Source: Gammaproteobacteria bacterium (GTDB lineage: Bacteria > Pseudomonadota > Gammaproteobacteria > Pseudomonadales > Halieaceae). Taken from it: a DNA stretch of 64,000 bases. The stretch lies in contig JAUICG010000025.1 in NCBI GenBank assembly GCA_030427485.1, positions 1-64,000 of the forward strand. Direction: 5' to 3'. A program made the translations under genes and the position numbers. The notes below the pieces were generated by a model. It did not search any database. It was not told where the DNA came from and saw only the letters and a program-made list of their open reading frames with translations. Below are positions 39,957 through 49,182 of this stretch, piece by piece; the stretch's first letter is position 1; every line of letters starts with the position of its first letter.

Positions 39957-41246
39957 ATGAGCGACAAAACCACTAAAATGGGTGACGATGGCAGTAAACT
40001 GCTGTACTGCTCCTTCTGTGGCAAGAGCCAACACGAGGTCCGCAAACTGATTGCCGGCCCATCTGTATTTATCTGCGATGAATGCGTTGATCTTTGCAAC
40101 GATATCATCCGCGAAGAGGTGCAGGAGAACAACAGCGGTGCGAAGCAGGATCACCTGCCGGTGCCGCAGGAAATCAAGACCATCCTTGACGACTATGTCA
40201 TCGGTCAGCAGCGCGCGAAGAAGGTCCTGGCGGTTGCCGTCTACAACCACTACAAGCGCCTGCGCCACGGCAAAAACCGGGATGATGTCGAACTGGGCAA
40301 GAGCAACATCCTGTTGGTAGGGCCCACTGGCAGTGGCAAAACGCTGCTCGCGGAAACACTGGCACGCCTGCTCGATGTACCCTTCACCATCGCCGATGCG
40401 ACAACGCTTACCGAGGCAGGGTATGTGGGTGAGGATGTCGAGAACATCATCCAGAAGCTGTTGCAGAAGTGCGACTACGATGTCGAGAAGGCCCAGGTCG
40501 GCATCGTGTACATCGATGAAATCGACAAGATTTCACGAAAATCCGACAACCCCTCCATAACGCGGGATGTCTCGGGTGAAGGCGTGCAGCAGGCCCTGTT
40601 GAAGCTGATTGAGGGCACTATCGCCTCCGTACCACCGCAGGGAGGGCGCAAGCACCCGCAGCAGGAATTCCTGCAGGTCGACACCTCCAATATCCTGTTT
40701 ATCTGTGGCGGGGCATTTGCCGGCCTCGAGAAGGTGATCCGCAACCGCTCGGAGAAAGGCGGCATTGGTTTCGGGGCGGAAGTGAAGAGCAAGGACGAGA
40801 CCCGCAATGTGGGTGAACTGTTGTCACAACTGGAACCCGAGGACCTGGTCCATTACGGGCTGATCCCCGAGTTCGTGGGTCGCCTGCCGGTTATCGCCAC
40901 GCTGGAAGAACTGGATGTGGACGCACTGGTGCAAATTCTCACCGAACCCAAGAATTCCCTGACCAAACAGTACAGCAAGCTGTTTGAGATGGAAGGGGTT
41001 GAAGTGGACTTCCGGGAAGACGGTCTTCGCGCTATCGCCGAGAAAGGCATGGAGCGCAAGACGGGCGCTCGCGGATTGCGTTCCATTCTGGAGGGTGTGC
41101 TGCTGGACTCCATGTACAATATCCCCTCTCTCGATGATGTCAGCAAGGTTGTGATCGACGAATCGGTGATCCGCGGTGATTCCGAGCCCCTGCTGGTGTA
41201 CCAGAATAGCGAGCCGGCCGCCCGCGCGGCGTCTACGGACGATTAG
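39957..41246 (+). CDS. clpX: ClpX ATPase
   Basis: The 429-aa AAA+ unfoldase feeds ClpP. The N-terminal zinc-binding domain uses Cys 18/21 and 40/43. Walker A GPTGSGKT, Walker B IVYIDEIDKI and the IGF-like loop region typical of ClpP binding follow. ATG 39957 overlaps GATGAGC. It is 104 nt after clpP. Confidence 0.97.
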   Translation: MSDKTTKMGDDGSKLLYCSFCGKSQHEVRKLIAGPSVFICDECVDLCNDIIREEVQENNSGAKQDHLPVPQEIKTILDDYVIGQQRAKKVLAVAVYNHYKRLRHGKNRDDVELGKSNILLVGPTGSGKTLLAETLARLLDVPFTIADATTLTEAGYVGEDVENIIQKLLQKCDYDVEKAQVGIVYIDEIDKISRKSDNPSITRDVSGEGVQQALLKLIEGTIASVPPQGGRKHPQQEFLQVDTSNILFICGGAFAGLEKVIRNRSEKGGIGFGAEVKSKDETRNVGELLSQLEPEDLVHYGLIPEFVGRLPVIATLEELDVDALVQILTEPKNSLTKQYSKLFEMEGVEVDFREDGLRAIAEKGMERKTGARGLRSILEGVLLDSMYNIPSLDDVSKVVIDESVIRGDSEPLLVYQNSEPAARAASTDD

Positions 41247-41303
41247 GTGTGCCGGCCGCGTACAGCGGCTTTCGACCAGGTAGGGCTATTTCGGGACTGA
41301 TTG

Positions 41304-41331
41304 CTTGTTTTCCGGGATACTGTCCCCACAT
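41304..41331 (+). promoter_or_regulatory. Candidate sigma-32 (heat shock) promoter of lon
   Basis: CTTGTTT (41304-41310), a 13-nt spacer and CCCCACAT (41324-41331) match the heat-shock consensus CTTGAAA...CCCCATNT well. It lies 43 nt upstream of the lon start, as expected for a heat-shock-induced protease. Confidence 0.65.
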
Positions 41332-41374
41332 AGAAGCATTATAGTCTCTCATTCCTTAAAACCCGGAGATACGT

Positions 41375-43786
41375 ATGGGTTCCTCTTCTGTCGTCGTCCT
41401 GCCCCTGCTGCCATTGAGGGACGTGGTCGTCTATCCACACATGGTGCTTCCCCTTTTCGTGGGCCGCGAGCGGTCTATTGAAGCACTCGAAAATGCGATG
41501 GCCAGCGACAAGCAGGTGCTACTGGTGGCGCAGCGCAACGCCTCGGATGACAACCCCGCCGCTGACGGTATATACCAGGTCGGCACGGTCTCCAATATCC
41601 TCCAGTTACTGAAATTGCCTGACGGTACTATCAAGGTCCTCGTTGAGGGCAGTTATCGAGCCGCTGTCGATACCGTTGATGACGACGGACGTTTCAGCCG
41701 GGCCGGAGTGCGTGAAATTCTCAGTGACGAGATTCCGGATGACGAGGTGGACCCGTTGTTGCGCACCACCATCGCCCAGTTCGAGAAATATGTGAACCTG
41801 AGTAAAAAAGTGCCCGCAGAAGTGCTCACATCACTCACGGGTATCGATGAGCCGGGCCGCCTGGCTGATACCATCGCGGCGCATATGAGCGTTCCGCTCG
41901 ACGAAAAGCAGCGTATCCTCGAAATGTCGGGGATCCGAGCCCGGTTAGAGCACCTGATGGGCCTGATGGATGCCGAAATCGACCTGTTCCAGGTCGAGAA
42001 ACGCATTCGCGGCCGCGTCAAGAAGCAGATGGAGAAGAGCCAGCGGGAGTATTACCTCAACGAGCAAATGAAGGCGATTCAGCGCGAGTTGGGTGATATG
42101 GATGAAGCGCCCAATGAGTTGGATGAACTTCAGGCACGAATCGAAAAGGCCAAAATGCCGCAGGAAGCCAGGGAGAAGGCGCAGTCTGAACTGGGCAAAC
42201 TCAAAATGATGTCGCCCATGTCGGCCGAGGCGTCCGTGGTGCGCAGCTATATAGACTGGATGGTGAGTGTGCCGTGGTCAAAGCGCAGCAAGGTCAAGCA
42301 CGATCTCAAACGCGCATCCGCGATACTGGATGAGGACCACTACGGTCTGGAGGAGGTCAAGGACCGCATCATCGAATACCTGGCGGTACAGAAGCGGGTG
42401 CGCAAGGTTAAGGGGCCGGTATTGTGCCTGGTAGGCCCTCCCGGGGTGGGTAAAACGTCTCTCGGCGAGTCACTCGCGCGGGCGACCAACCGCAAATTTG
42501 TTCGGATGGCGCTCGGCGGCGTACGTGATGAGGCCGAAATACGCGGCCACCGCCGCACCTATATCGGTTCAATGCCTGGCAAATTGCTGCAAAAGATGTC
42601 CAAGGTAGGGGTCAAGAATCCGCTGTTCCTGCTTGACGAGATAGACAAGATGGGGATGGACCATCGCGGTGACCCGGCTTCGGCTATGCTGGAAGTGCTG
42701 GATCCGGAACAAAATCACGCCTTCAACGACCACTATCTGGAAGTCGATTACGACCTGTCGGACGTGATGTTCATCTGCACGTCAAATACGATGAACATCC
42801 CCGCACCGCTACTCGACCGCATGGAGGTTATCCGCATCCCGGGTTATACCGAGGACGAGAAACTTAACATCGCTGAGCGCTACCTTATTCCAAAACAGGT
42901 CAAGCTGAACGGCCTGACAACGGAAGAGTTGTCGATGGCATCGGAGACCGTAACCGATATTATCCGTTACTACACTCGTGAGGCCGGGGTGCGCTCGCTG
43001 GAGCGCGAGATCGCCAAGGTCTGCCGGAAAATTGTCAAGGCCCTCACCCTCGGAGAGCACTCGGTTGGTGCAACCGTTACGCCCGATATGCTTCCCGATT
43101 TACTGGGTGTACGAAAATACAATTACGGAATCGCTGAGGAAACAAACAAAATTGGCCAGGTAACCGGCCTGGCCTGGACCTCCGTCGGCGGGGAATTACT
43201 GACCATTGAAGCGGTTTCCGTCGCCGGGAAAGGGCGGCATGTGCAGACAGGCTCGCTCGGCGACGTTATGCAGGAATCCATTCAGGCCGCGACCACCGTA
43301 GTGCGCAGCCGCGGACAGATGCTTGGAATACCGGCAAACTATCATGAGAGCCACGATGTGCATATTCATGTGCCCGAGGGCGCCACACCAAAGGATGGGC
43401 CGAGCGCGGGTATTGCGATGTGCACGGCGCTGGTGTCTGTGCTGACAGATATACCCGTGCGGTCTGACGTCGCGATGACGGGCGAGATTACGCTGCGCGG
43501 GGAAGTCCTGCCAATAGGAGGCCTGAAAGAAAAACTGCTGGCCGCAAGACGCGGCGGTATCAAGACGGTCATCATTCCTAAAGAAAATGAGCGAGACCTG
43601 AAAGAGGTGCCAGACAACATCAAGGAGCACCTCAGTATCTGTCCGGTAAAATGGATTGACGAGGTCCTTGCACTGGCGCTTGAGTCGATGCCGAAGCCAC
43701 TGACTGACGAAGAGTTCCTCGCAAACTCATTGTCGGCCTCCTCTGAGGGTGAGGCCGATGGAAAAAATCGCATAAATACGCACTAG
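41375..43786 (+). CDS. lon: Lon protease
   Basis: The 803-aa ATP-dependent protease has an N-terminal LAN domain (LPLLPLRDVVVYPHMVLPLFVGR), the AAA+ module with GPPGVGKTSLG and DEIDKMG, and a C-terminal proteolytic domain with catalytic Ser in KDGPSAGIAM and Lys in GGLKEKLLAARR. ATG 41375 follows CCGGAG. The gene order clpX-lon-hupB is standard in gammaproteobacteria. Confidence 0.97.
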   Translation: MGSSSVVVLPLLPLRDVVVYPHMVLPLFVGRERSIEALENAMASDKQVLLVAQRNASDDNPAADGIYQVGTVSNILQLLKLPDGTIKVLVEGSYRAAVDTVDDDGRFSRAGVREILSDEIPDDEVDPLLRTTIAQFEKYVNLSKKVPAEVLTSLTGIDEPGRLADTIAAHMSVPLDEKQRILEMSGIRARLEHLMGLMDAEIDLFQVEKRIRGRVKKQMEKSQREYYLNEQMKAIQRELGDMDEAPNELDELQARIEKAKMPQEAREKAQSELGKLKMMSPMSAEASVVRSYIDWMVSVPWSKRSKVKHDLKRASAILDEDHYGLEEVKDRIIEYLAVQKRVRKVKGPVLCLVGPPGVGKTSLGESLARATNRKFVRMALGGVRDEAEIRGHRRTYIGSMPGKLLQKMSKVGVKNPLFLLDEIDKMGMDHRGDPASAMLEVLDPEQNHAFNDHYLEVDYDLSDVMFICTSNTMNIPAPLLDRMEVIRIPGYTEDEKLNIAERYLIPKQVKLNGLTTEELSMASETVTDIIRYYTREAGVRSLEREIAKVCRKIVKALTLGEHSVGATVTPDMLPDLLGVRKYNYGIAEETNKIGQVTGLAWTSVGGELLTIEAVSVAGKGRHVQTGSLGDVMQESIQAATTVVRSRGQMLGIPANYHESHDVHIHVPEGATPKDGPSAGIAMCTALVSVLTDIPVRSDVAMTGEITLRGEVLPIGGLKEKLLAARRGGIKTVIIPKENERDLKEVPDNIKEHLSICPVKWIDEVLALALESMPKPLTDEEFLANSLSASSEGEADGKNRINTH

Positions 43787-43995
43787 CGAGAGCCAAGATT
43801 ATTGACCAGCATTCCTGCTCTAGTATACAGTCATGCGTCAAACTGCATGATGATGCTTTGTTGAGCCGACAACTTCACTAAAAAACATGTGACTATAACT
43901 GGAAGTTGGGAGGCACGATTATATTTGTGATCGCACTCCACGTTACTTAGCTGTAACATACAACTTCCGCAGCGATAACTTCCGAGGGGAAAATT

Positions 43996-44271
43996 GTGAA
44001 TAAAACTGAACTGATTGACGCGATTGCAACTGCAGCTGACCTGCCAAAGGCATCTGCCGGCCGTGCACTGGATGCCATGCTTGATAGCATCACCAACGAA
44101 TTGAAAATGGGCGAGCAGGTTGCCCTGGTGGGGTTCGGCACCTTTTCCGTGAAGGCTCGTAACGCGCGCACCGGTCGCAATCCGCAAACAGGCGCCACTA
44201 TCGAAATCAAGGCTTCCAAGATTGCCAGCTTCAAGGCGGGTAAAGCGTTGAAAGACGCCGTTAATTCCTGA
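43996..44271 (+). CDS. hupB: DNA-binding protein HU-beta
   Basis: The 91-aa histone-like protein begins with NKTELIDAIATAADLPKASAGRALDAML and contains the HU signature GFGTFSVKARNARTGRNPQTG. GTG 43996 is preceded by GAGGGG. It is followed by a rho-independent terminator. Confidence 0.97.
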   Translation: MNKTELIDAIATAADLPKASAGRALDAMLDSITNELKMGEQVALVGFGTFSVKARNARTGRNPQTGATIEIKASKIASFKAGKALKDAVNS

Positions 44272-44350
44272 CGCAAGCGGGGTTCATGCGTAACCCGTCG
44301 GTTGCGTAGTCATCTGGACTCGTTTTGCGGGCCATTTGTGAACTCAGTGT

Positions 44351-44382
44351 AAAAGGCGCACTTTTCTGTGCGCTTTTTTTTT
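44351..44382 (+). terminator. Terminator after hupB
   Basis: AAAAGGCGCAC, loop TTTTCT, GTGCGC then nine Ts. The stem GCGCAC/GTGCGC lies at 44356-44373. The ppiD start follows 20 nt later. Confidence 0.9.
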
Positions 44383-44402
44383 AGTTTTCGCGAGTACTAT
44401 TC

Positions 44403-46274
44403 ATGCTTCAGAACATACGCCAGAACGTACAGGGCACCACGGCTAAAATCGTGGTGGGATTGATCGTGATTTCGTTCGCATTCTTTGGAATCGAATCCAT
44501 ATTGGTCGGTGGCGGGGGCAGCGAAATCGCCGAGGTCAACGGCGAACCGATATACCCGCAACAGTTGCAGCAGGCACTGGATACCCAGAAGCGACGCCTC
44601 ATAGCAATGATGGGGGAGAACTTCGATCCAACCCTGCTCGACGATGAGCGACTGGGGCCGCAGGCCCTCGAGGCATTGATCAACCGCCAGCTTCTGATGC
44701 AAACCGCGGAAGATATGGGGCTGGTGATTTCCAATGCCGAGATCGGCGCGCTCGTGGGCAGTATGGAGCAGTTTCAGGTGGATGGCGTATTTTCCCCCGA
44801 AGTCTATAAAAGCGTGCTTTCCAGTGCCGGTTATACACCCGCCTATTTCAAGCAAAGCCTGGCGGACGACATGCTGATGTCCCAGTTGCGCAGTGGAATC
44901 GCCGGTAGCGAGTTTGTGACGCCCACCGAACTGGAGGTGAATACCCAGATACTCACCGAACAGCGTGATTTGCGTTATTTCAGCATTGCCCGCGAGGATT
45001 TTTCCGAAAGTTCACAGATCACCGATACCCAGGTAGAGGCGTATTACAACGAGCACCAGGAGGACTTCCGCACGCCTGAGTCGGTGGACCTCGACTATCT
45101 CGAACTGACGCTGGATGATTTTCGCGAGCCCGTCGAAGAGAGCGCTATCCTGCAGGCATTCGAAATTGCCAAGAAGGACCGGCAATACCAGGCCCAGAAC
45201 CGCGTCTCGCATATCCTGTTTGAAGCAGGCGCTGACGGCGAACTCGAACAACGTGTCGCGCAGGCGCAGGAAAGACTTGCCAGTGGCGAGCCCTTTGCCG
45301 ATGTCGCGCGGGAACTCTCCGACGATGTCGGCTCGGCGGACAAGGGCGGCGACCTGGGCTTTACCAGCGGCGATACCTTTCCGGCGGCCATGGAAGAGGC
45401 CATTGCGCAATTGGATCCCGGGGTCGTATCGGACCCTGTGGAGACTGACGCGGGTACACATTTGATACTCGTGACCGAGCGCAACGGCGCAGAAGAGCCC
45501 AGTCTGGAGGATATGCGCGAGGAATTGCGCGATTCCCTGCAGGCCGAAGAAGCGCGAATTGTCCTGCTGCGTACCGTTGAGTCTTTGCGCGATTTGTCAT
45601 TCAACGCCGAAGACCTCGCGTACCCCGCCAGTGAGTTGGGTTTAAGCGTCGAGAGAGCGGATGGAATTCAACGTTCACAGAACGAAGGATTGTTTGCTAA
45701 CCCGGCACTGGTTGAGGCGGCCTTTTCCGAGGATGTGCTGGAGTCCGGCAATAACAGCGAGGTGATTGAACTGGCCGGAAACCGGTTTGTTGTGCTCAGT
45801 GTGCGCCACCACAACCCGCCGGAAGTGAAGCCACTGGCAGCCATCCGTGACCAGGTGGTGGCGGCGGTGACCGAGGAGGCGACGCGCGCAGCTGTGACCA
45901 GGCAAGCGGACAGCGCACTGGCGCAATTGCGTGGCGGTGTCCCGCTCCAGCAGATTTCTGACGATCAGGGTTATGATATTCAGGTAGAACTGGGCGTTAA
46001 CCGCGGCAGCACCGTGGTGCCGCCAGAGGTGCTGCGACGTGTGTTCGAACTACCCCAGCCCACTGAAAACCAGTTGTCAGCCGATTTTGTGATACTGCCC
46101 AGCGGCGATGCGGTCGTTGTTGAACTCCTGCAGGTGAGTAGCGGCGAATTCGCGGCCCTGCCCGAGGCCGAACAGTCGCAACTGCAGCAGGTTTTGACAC
46201 GCGAATTCGGGGGCCTGATAGACAACGAGTTCCAACGTGGACTGCGCGAGCGCGCTGACATCATCGTTCTGTAA
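44403..46274 (+). CDS. ppiD: Periplasmic folding chaperone PpiD
   Basis: The 623-aa membrane-anchored protein assists folding of exported proteins. It has an N-terminal membrane helix (KIVVGLIVISFAFFGIESIL), SurA-like chaperone regions and a parvulin domain at about residues 265-360 (RVSHILFEAG ... GGDLGFTSGDTFPAAMEEAI). ATG 44403 gives MLQNIRQNVQGTTAKI, typical for PpiD. It follows hupB as in E. coli. Confidence 0.94.
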   Translation: MLQNIRQNVQGTTAKIVVGLIVISFAFFGIESILVGGGGSEIAEVNGEPIYPQQLQQALDTQKRRLIAMMGENFDPTLLDDERLGPQALEALINRQLLMQTAEDMGLVISNAEIGALVGSMEQFQVDGVFSPEVYKSVLSSAGYTPAYFKQSLADDMLMSQLRSGIAGSEFVTPTELEVNTQILTEQRDLRYFSIAREDFSESSQITDTQVEAYYNEHQEDFRTPESVDLDYLELTLDDFREPVEESAILQAFEIAKKDRQYQAQNRVSHILFEAGADGELEQRVAQAQERLASGEPFADVARELSDDVGSADKGGDLGFTSGDTFPAAMEEAIAQLDPGVVSDPVETDAGTHLILVTERNGAEEPSLEDMREELRDSLQAEEARIVLLRTVESLRDLSFNAEDLAYPASELGLSVERADGIQRSQNEGLFANPALVEAAFSEDVLESGNNSEVIELAGNRFVVLSVRHHNPPEVKPLAAIRDQVVAAVTEEATRAAVTRQADSALAQLRGGVPLQQISDDQGYDIQVELGVNRGSTVVPPEVLRRVFELPQPTENQLSADFVILPSGDAVVVELLQVSSGEFAALPEAEQSQLQQVLTREFGGLIDNEFQRGLRERADIIVL

Positions 46275-46294
46275 ATTTTTCACCAGAGGCGGAA

Positions 46295-47479
46295 ATGGCC
46301 AAGCGAATACTGACACTAAACCAGATTTCATTGAAGGGGCTGGAGAGGTTTCCCCGCGACTGCTATGAGATCGCCAGCGAGTTCGCGCATCCGGACGCAA
46401 TCCTTCTTCGAAGCTATAAGCTGCGTGAAGAGGAGATACATACATCGGTGCTGGCCATTGCGCGGGCCGGGGCGGGCGTTAACAATATCCCGGTAGAAAG
46501 TTGTACCGCGCGCGGCATACCGGTGTTCAACTCCCCGGGCGCAAATGCCAATGCGGTCAAGGAACTGGTTGCAACCGGCTTGCTGCTCGGTTCACGCGGC
46601 GTGATAGAAGGCATTGATTACGTGCACACATTAAAGGATGTCGCGGACGGCGCTGAGCTGAACAAAACCCTGGAGGCACAGAAGAAGCTGTTCAAGGGCA
46701 GTGAACTGGTGGGGAAAACGCTTGGTGTGGTCGGGCTTGGCGCCATCGGCTCACTGGTGGCGGAGATGGCTCTGACCATGGGCATGGAAGTCATCGGGTT
46801 TGACCCGGCGCTTTCCGTGGAGGCCGCCTGGCGTCTGTCCAGCCAGGTGCGTCGAGCCGATACCTTGTCGGCACTGTTTGCGAAATGTGATTACGTCAGC
46901 CTGCATCTCCCTGTACTCGACTCGACACGGGGTCTGGTCAATGAGGAACTGCTGCGCGTAATGCCCCCGAAAAGCTGTTTGCTCAATTTTGCCCGGCAGG
47001 AAATTGTGGACCAGAAGGCACTGCTGCAGGCCCTCGATCGCAAGCAACTGCGCAAGTACATTGCCGACTTTCCAACACCGGAGTTGATCGGCCGTTCCGA
47101 CGTGATACTGATGCCGCACATCGGCGCCAGCACGGATGAAGCGGAAGACAACTGCGCCATCATGGCGGCTGACCAACTGCGGGATTTCCTGGAAAATGGC
47201 AATATCAGGAACTCGGTCAATTTCCCGACACTGATGCTGGATCGTGTCACTGGCTGTCGTCTGTCTGTGGCCAATGACAATGTTCCCAAGATACTGGGTA
47301 ATGTCCTCTCTATCCTGGCTGACGAAAATATCAACGTTATCGATATGCTCAACAAGAGTCGTGAGGAAGTGGCCTACAATCTCATTGATATTGGCACGCA
47401 GCCTTCATCCGAGGTGCTGGAGAAAATGCGGGCCATAGAGGGTGTCATCAATGTGCGGCTGATCGGCGATTGCGCCTGA
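46295..47479 (+). CDS. serA: D-3-phosphoglycerate dehydrogenase
   Basis: The 394-aa enzyme catalyses the first step of serine synthesis. NAD binding GVVGLGAIGSLVAEMA, the Arg in NFARQEIVD, the His in MPHIGASTDEAEDN and a C-terminal ACT domain (about 320-394) for serine feedback are visible. It is shorter than E. coli SerA (410 aa). The 20-nt gap after ppiD suggests read-through. Other 2-hydroxyacid dehydrogenases are less likely because of the ACT domain. Confidence 0.85.
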   Translation: MAKRILTLNQISLKGLERFPRDCYEIASEFAHPDAILLRSYKLREEEIHTSVLAIARAGAGVNNIPVESCTARGIPVFNSPGANANAVKELVATGLLLGSRGVIEGIDYVHTLKDVADGAELNKTLEAQKKLFKGSELVGKTLGVVGLGAIGSLVAEMALTMGMEVIGFDPALSVEAAWRLSSQVRRADTLSALFAKCDYVSLHLPVLDSTRGLVNEELLRVMPPKSCLLNFARQEIVDQKALLQALDRKQLRKYIADFPTPELIGRSDVILMPHIGASTDEAEDNCAIMAADQLRDFLENGNIRNSVNFPTLMLDRVTGCRLSVANDNVPKILGNVLSILADENINVIDMLNKSREEVAYNLIDIGTQPSSEVLEKMRAIEGVINVRLIGDCA

Positions 47480-47488
47480 TCGGGAGCG

Positions 47489-48337
47489 CTACTGCGTATC
47501 GTCGTTAAGCGGCGTCAGTTCCAGCGTGTCATTCATGTACATGCCTTTTTCTTCGGCACTGAGGCGCGCCGACCCCCGCCACGGAAGTAGCCGCTGGTCG
47601 GCATGAAGCTGAAAATCAAGGAACGGGTACTTGATGATGTCGAAATAGGGGGAATAGTCGAAGTGTCTGGGAATACACAGTTTCGGGTTGCGCAGGAATA
47701 GCTGAACCCTGTCCGCATCCACCCGTTTAACCAGGGGAAGTATCGGAAACTGAATGGACCCGAATGACTCGGCTATCATTGTGGAACAAACCGTCTGCGT
47801 GCTTTTCCCCGGGTGCACGCTAAACAGCGTAGAACGCCAGCGGCGCGGCATGATGGCCCACGGGAACAGGAAGCGCGCGAGGTCGAAAATCTGGCGCACG
47901 TCGTAGGTTGTGCCGAGGCGCTCAATGGCGTAGCCGATCGCTTTCTGGCTGTCTTTATAGGACAAGCCCCGGGGGCGACAAATCCGGATATGCTCGCGTT
48001 CGTACGCGGTAAGCGCGCGAACGACGGTCCCCAGGCCCAGTTCACTCTCTATGATCAGTTGCTTGTCGGCAGTGCCCGGATAGTACTTGCCAACTTTCTC
48101 CCTGAGTTGCGGATTCTCGATATCGTGCAGCCGACCAATGTACAGCGCGGCGTGCGACCAGCTGCTCTGTGTGACAAGCTTGATCACTTCGCTCGCTCTC
48201 GAGCGGCCTTCGATCAGTAGTACGTCGCAGGCCTTGAGCTCGTGCCGGATACGCTCAAAATCGCTGAGTGGAGCGTCCGGCAACGGTTTCTTGCGCATTA
48301 GCCAATTCACGACGGCTGTGCGTATCCAGTTAATCAT
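47489..48337 (-). CDS. YiiX-like permuted NlpC/P60-type protein
   Basis: The 282-aa protein resembles the YiiX/YebB family of permuted papain-like hydrolases. ACDVLLIEGRSRASEVIKLV, SSWSHAALYIGRL with the conserved His, and TQTVCSTMIAESFGS with the presumed catalytic Cys are visible. No signal peptide is seen. Substrate is unknown; related enzymes cut peptide or amide bonds. It converges on serA with 9 nt between stops. Confidence 0.8.
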   Translation of the reverse strand: MINWIRTAVVNWLMRKKPLPDAPLSDFERIRHELKACDVLLIEGRSRASEVIKLVTQSSWSHAALYIGRLHDIENPQLREKVGKYYPGTADKQLIIESELGLGTVVRALTAYEREHIRICRPRGLSYKDSQKAIGYAIERLGTTYDVRQIFDLARFLFPWAIMPRRWRSTLFSVHPGKSTQTVCSTMIAESFGSIQFPILPLVKRVDADRVQLFLRNPKLCIPRHFDYSPYFDIIKYPFLDFQLHADQRLLPWRGSARLSAEEKGMYMNDTLELTPLNDDTQ

Positions 48338-48551
48338 TGGATGAATTACGCTGGAAAATGGTATGGGGCCAGTTATATCGCAGTCTGCCCGCCGACACCA
48401 GTGCTACACTCTGCAGTGGCGCACAGTTTGAAAAAAATGGGCCCGCACCGTGGCGATATCGTGACGCGTGTCGAATATCCATGGGAAGTCCCGGCAAATT
48501 GCGTCCGTTACAATGTTCAACAAACACAGAACTCATTGAGGCGGCACCTTC

Positions 48552-49103
48552 ATGGCAGATTCGCTGGATTCACTCGGCGCAAAACTTGGCTCTCAACGGG
48601 ACTACGACTCACCACCGCTGCATTTGTGGCACCCCGAGTTGTCCGGCGATATCCCGATTGTGATCGACGCACAGGGGGACTGGTACCACGAAGGCGGTGT
48701 AATCGAGCGGGAATCCCTGGTCCGCCTGTTCGCCAGCATTCTGCGCAGGGAGAACGATGGCGAGTACTACCTTGTGACACCCGTCGAAAAATGGCGCATC
48801 AAAGTACAGCGGCACGCGTTGCTCGTCACGGATATCGACGCCGTGGGTAGCGAGGAAAACCACATACTGGAAGCGACGCTCAATACCGGCAGGCGCGTCC
48901 GGGTCAGTGCGCAAAACGCGCTGTTCCCGGACCCGGCTGTCGATGGCGTTGCGGCGTTGAAACTGCCGCATGGCCTCACGGCGTTGTTCACCCGGACCGC
49001 ATGGTACCGGCTGGTGGCACTGGCGGACATGCAGGACGGTTACGCAGTCCTGAAATCAGGCGACTACGAATTCAGGCTGCCTGCCGGCACGATGCATTCC
49101 TAA
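48552..49103 (+). CDS. DUF1285-family protein
   Basis: The 183-aa protein matches DUF1285 (PLHLWHPELSGDIPIVIDAQGDWYHEGG, then EKWRIKVQRHALLVTDI). Structures of the family show two barrel-like domains, but no function is assigned. ATG 48552 follows GAGGCGG. It stands alone between the YiiX-like gene and the ETF-QO gene. Confidence 0.88.
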   Translation: MADSLDSLGAKLGSQRDYDSPPLHLWHPELSGDIPIVIDAQGDWYHEGGVIERESLVRLFASILRRENDGEYYLVTPVEKWRIKVQRHALLVTDIDAVGSEENHILEATLNTGRRVRVSAQNALFPDPAVDGVAALKLPHGLTALFTRTAWYRLVALADMQDGYAVLKSGDYEFRLPAGTMHS

Positions 49104-49182
49104 GTCTCTGTACATTTTTGCTTGTCCGGCGGTATAAACCCCGGCGGTGCGCCGGGCAGGGCGCGGGCCAAGGCAAAGTCCC

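Noticed and set aside
49140..49156. CCCGGCG-GTG-CGCCGGG hairpin between DUF1285 and ETF-QO genes as a terminator
   Set aside because: There is no T-tract on either strand, so it is not called as a terminator although it may still contribute to one.
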